Assembly (NCBI GenBank): GCA_019843655.1
Contig: JACDQD010000005.1
Location: 28,840,954-28,904,953, forward strand
Source of the DNA: Lethocerus indicus
Taxonomy: Eukaryota; Arthropoda; Insecta; Hemiptera; Belostomatidae
Length of the DNA stretch: 64,000 nt
Direction: 5' to 3'
The translations under genes and the position numbers were made by a program. Below the pieces are notes generated by a model. That model was given only the letters and a program-made list of their open reading frames with translations. It was not told the DNA's origin and searched no databases. This document shows positions 62,094 through 64,000 of the stretch, in pieces; the first letter of the stretch is position 1, and each line of letters opens with the position of its first letter.

Positions 62094-62220
62094 GGAGAGA
62101 GAGAGAGAGAGCGAAAGAATGACAGAGTGAGCCAGAGAGAGTGAGAGAGACAGAGGGATGGCCCGGTGCAAGAGAAAGAGAGAGATAGAATGAGAGAGAG
62201 AGAGAGAGAGAGAGAGGGAG
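62091..62220 (+). repeat. GA-rich compound microsatellite
   Basis: Several GA runs with CAGA and GAAA interruptions, the longest at 62191-62216. Confidence 0.95.
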
Positions 62221-63004
62221 CACGACCGAGAGCCACTAACGGATTTCTGGCTTGACTCCAGATGTTAAGTCCTCCCCCCAGCCCCGCGGACCATCCGACC
62301 ACATCAAGCTACAACTTAATTAAATAGCGGTCGACACTTTTCTCTGGGCCCTGGCCCACCAGATAGAATCGCGGCTTAGATTATGTTTCTGAAAGTACGA
62401 GTACGGAATATTTTTTCCCTCTTAGTCGACAAAAATAACGCAAGTCATTCTCCGTGGGACGACCAGAATGCCAATGCCCCCGAATTTAGTCCCTGAATCT
62501 CAGTAATAAGAGAGTTATAGTAGCATCGGCCAAATTGTTGCATAAGGCCCTGAGAAGATTTGTGTTATAAATATGGAGCCAACTCATAGGCCGTGTATTT
62601 GAAAATAATGTCGAAGAGGTTTACCTTGATGAGGTGGAGTAAGAACGGACTAACCGGGTGTGGGGTCAGTGTGAGGTCCCGTTTAGGACCAGTTTAACGT
62701 TAGACGGGCCGGTGTCGTCCCTGGCTAAAACCAGCACGAATCGCTCGAACCGGCCGCGGCTCTGGCCCCAGGGCCGTACCTTTCCTATTTGTAATTAGAA
62801 GGCGTAATGAAGGCCACGCCGGTTTTTATTGTTCTCTGATAATTTTTGTAGCGCTCCACCCGTTATTATTGGCTTTAATTTGTCTCGAAGTAGTGTGCCG
62901 CGTGTAGTGGGAGGGAGGGGGCGGTGGGGGTTAAATAACAGGTTTGGGGGCACCCCTGGGGATGCGTGAGTCCCGGACCATTACATAATAATTGTTAATG
63001 AGTT
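62221..63004. other. Intergenic sequence, partly GC-rich
   Basis: 62620-62980 is GC-rich. No gene recognised. Confidence 0.4.
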
Positions 63005-63023
63005 GGAGAGAGAGAGGGAGAGA
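63005..63023 (+). repeat. (GA)n short tract
   Basis: GA run facing the (CT)n at 63052, with a ~28-base loop between them. Confidence 0.9.
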
Positions 63024-63049
63024 TGTGTGCCGAGAGCGGCCCATCTCAC

Positions 63050-63051
<2 letters not shown>

Positions 63052-63090
<39 letters not shown>
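63052..63090 (+). repeat. (CT)n microsatellite
   Basis: About 19 CT units, complementary to the GA run at 63005-63023. Confidence 0.97.
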
Positions 63091-63093
<3 letters not shown>

Positions 63094-64000
63094 CACTCGC
63101 TCGCCGGTGTAATTGAAACGAGAGGAATGTAATAAAAGCTGTTGGAGGCCGGGGTCTTTTTTTGTTCTTCTCCGGGACGTCAATGACAGCCCGGTACCGG
63201 GTGATGGACCGCCGCACAGTCGTACAAGTCCGGACCGATTCCCGTATTCCCTCAAAATCCGAAATAATATCTGTTACTCCGATTATTCAGAAAATCCTAC
63301 ACCGATTACCTCATAATAAACGGACGAAATCACCCACACAAAAATTTGGTCGGCGGACTAGCCATTATTTCGGGCCCGGAACTCATTTCGGTCCACCGCC
63401 GTATCATTAGCATTCTTATTTCGCGCGACCTTTTTAAGCCGGTCGCCTCCGTATCCGATAATTTATCCGGGCGGGTGATTTTTTTTTCTCCGCAAATTCG
63501 TCACTATAATAGGGGCCGGGGAGCGGGTAACGTCCGACCGAAAACGAGGCTGTGCGGTGTAAGTGGGCGGTCCTGCGTCTGTTTCTGACCTTCCCGCGAG
63601 TGGCCGGCCCCAGCAAACCGGTCGCGCTAATTACAATAATGTTCCCGGCCGGCGACAATCTCTCCTCTTCTCTCCCTCCTCTGAGACTTATCCGATGGCC
63701 CGGCTTTCCTTGTTGTCTTCCAATTTGTAACCGGGCTGACCTTAGCGCCAATTCCCGCTATCTATGATCTCGGGCTAATTGCGCTCGAATTCGGGCCCCC
63801 AGAAGGCCGAGTGCCCACTTCGAGCCGGCAAATATACCCGTATAATCACTTCTCATAATAATTATTAGTTAGCGAAACCGAATTACTAAAATAGCTAAAC
63901 GATAACGTTGATTTTCATCCAGTTTTCCATGAAAACTACTAGGAATACACCGCCACCGAAACAGTAGAAAAACCTGGATCCATTTGTCGGTAATTAAACT
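63091..64000. other. GC/CpG-rich stretch, no gene seen
   Basis: Overlapping frames on both strands (63113-63410, 63346-63588, 63434-63751) with Pro/Arg/Ser-rich content and no domain. AT-rich from 63840. Confidence 0.35.

Overview
This window looks like intergenic or intronic DNA from an invertebrate animal, most likely an arthropod. It is AT-rich overall, with short GC- and CpG-rich blocks and very many long (GA)n/(CT)n tracts. Decayed animal transposon relics occur in several places: a Merlin/IS1595-type transposase, a BEL/Pao pol fragment, a Jockey-type reverse transcriptase and a DUF4817-like transposase helix-turn-helix. I found no intact protein-coding gene, rRNA gene, convincing tRNA gene or CRISPR array. 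Most open frames come from microsatellites, satellite monomers or GC-rich blocks. The arthropod assignment is inference; the transposon families narrow it but do not prove it.

The dominant structure is a foldback (long inverted repeat) element at 18319-30830, about 12.5 kb. Its ends are imperfect inverted copies starting GGTTAAA and carrying CTGTAGGGGCCCC. It is flanked on both sides by the direct octamer GCCGGTTG (18311-18318 and 30831-30838), which reads as an 8-bp target-site duplication. From outside in, each arm holds a unique terminus, an array of ~314-bp monomers (18483-21958 and 25886-30716, opposite orientations), a ~870-bp unique segment and an inner array of ~70/120-bp units. A ~490-bp loop joins the arms and carries a tRNA-like SINE head. 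The left arm also holds ~380 bp of (AT)n that the right arm lacks. No transposase is recognisable inside, so the element appears non-autonomous.

Left of it (1-18310) lie the Merlin relic (502-835), an inverted pair of a ~100-bp dispersed repeat (1750-1850, 2482-2573), GC-rich blocks with CT/GA tracts (2.5-8.6 kb), a TATA-bearing hairpin (12.6 kb), a two-armed minisatellite (13.2-13.7 kb) and the BEL/Pao relic (15.66-15.8 kb). A second dispersed family has six decayed copies across the window (10.7, 14.0, 17.2, 35.9, 41.1 and 58.9 kb). Its pooled consensus contains a minimal type I hammerhead-ribozyme-like core, as known from Penelope-like retroelements.

Right of it (30839-64000), AT-rich DNA alternates with GC-rich blocks that look like candidate regulatory elements. 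They include a FOX/GATA pair (40.6 kb), a homeodomain/POU-site cluster (51.4 kb), a duplicated ~100-bp element with a CACGTG core (54.8 and 55.65 kb) and an 11+3+11 perfect dyad resembling a nuclear-receptor site beside a CACGTG (60.0 kb). The DUF4817-like and Jockey relics lie at 49.8 and 53.4 kb. The regulatory reading is inference from motifs only.
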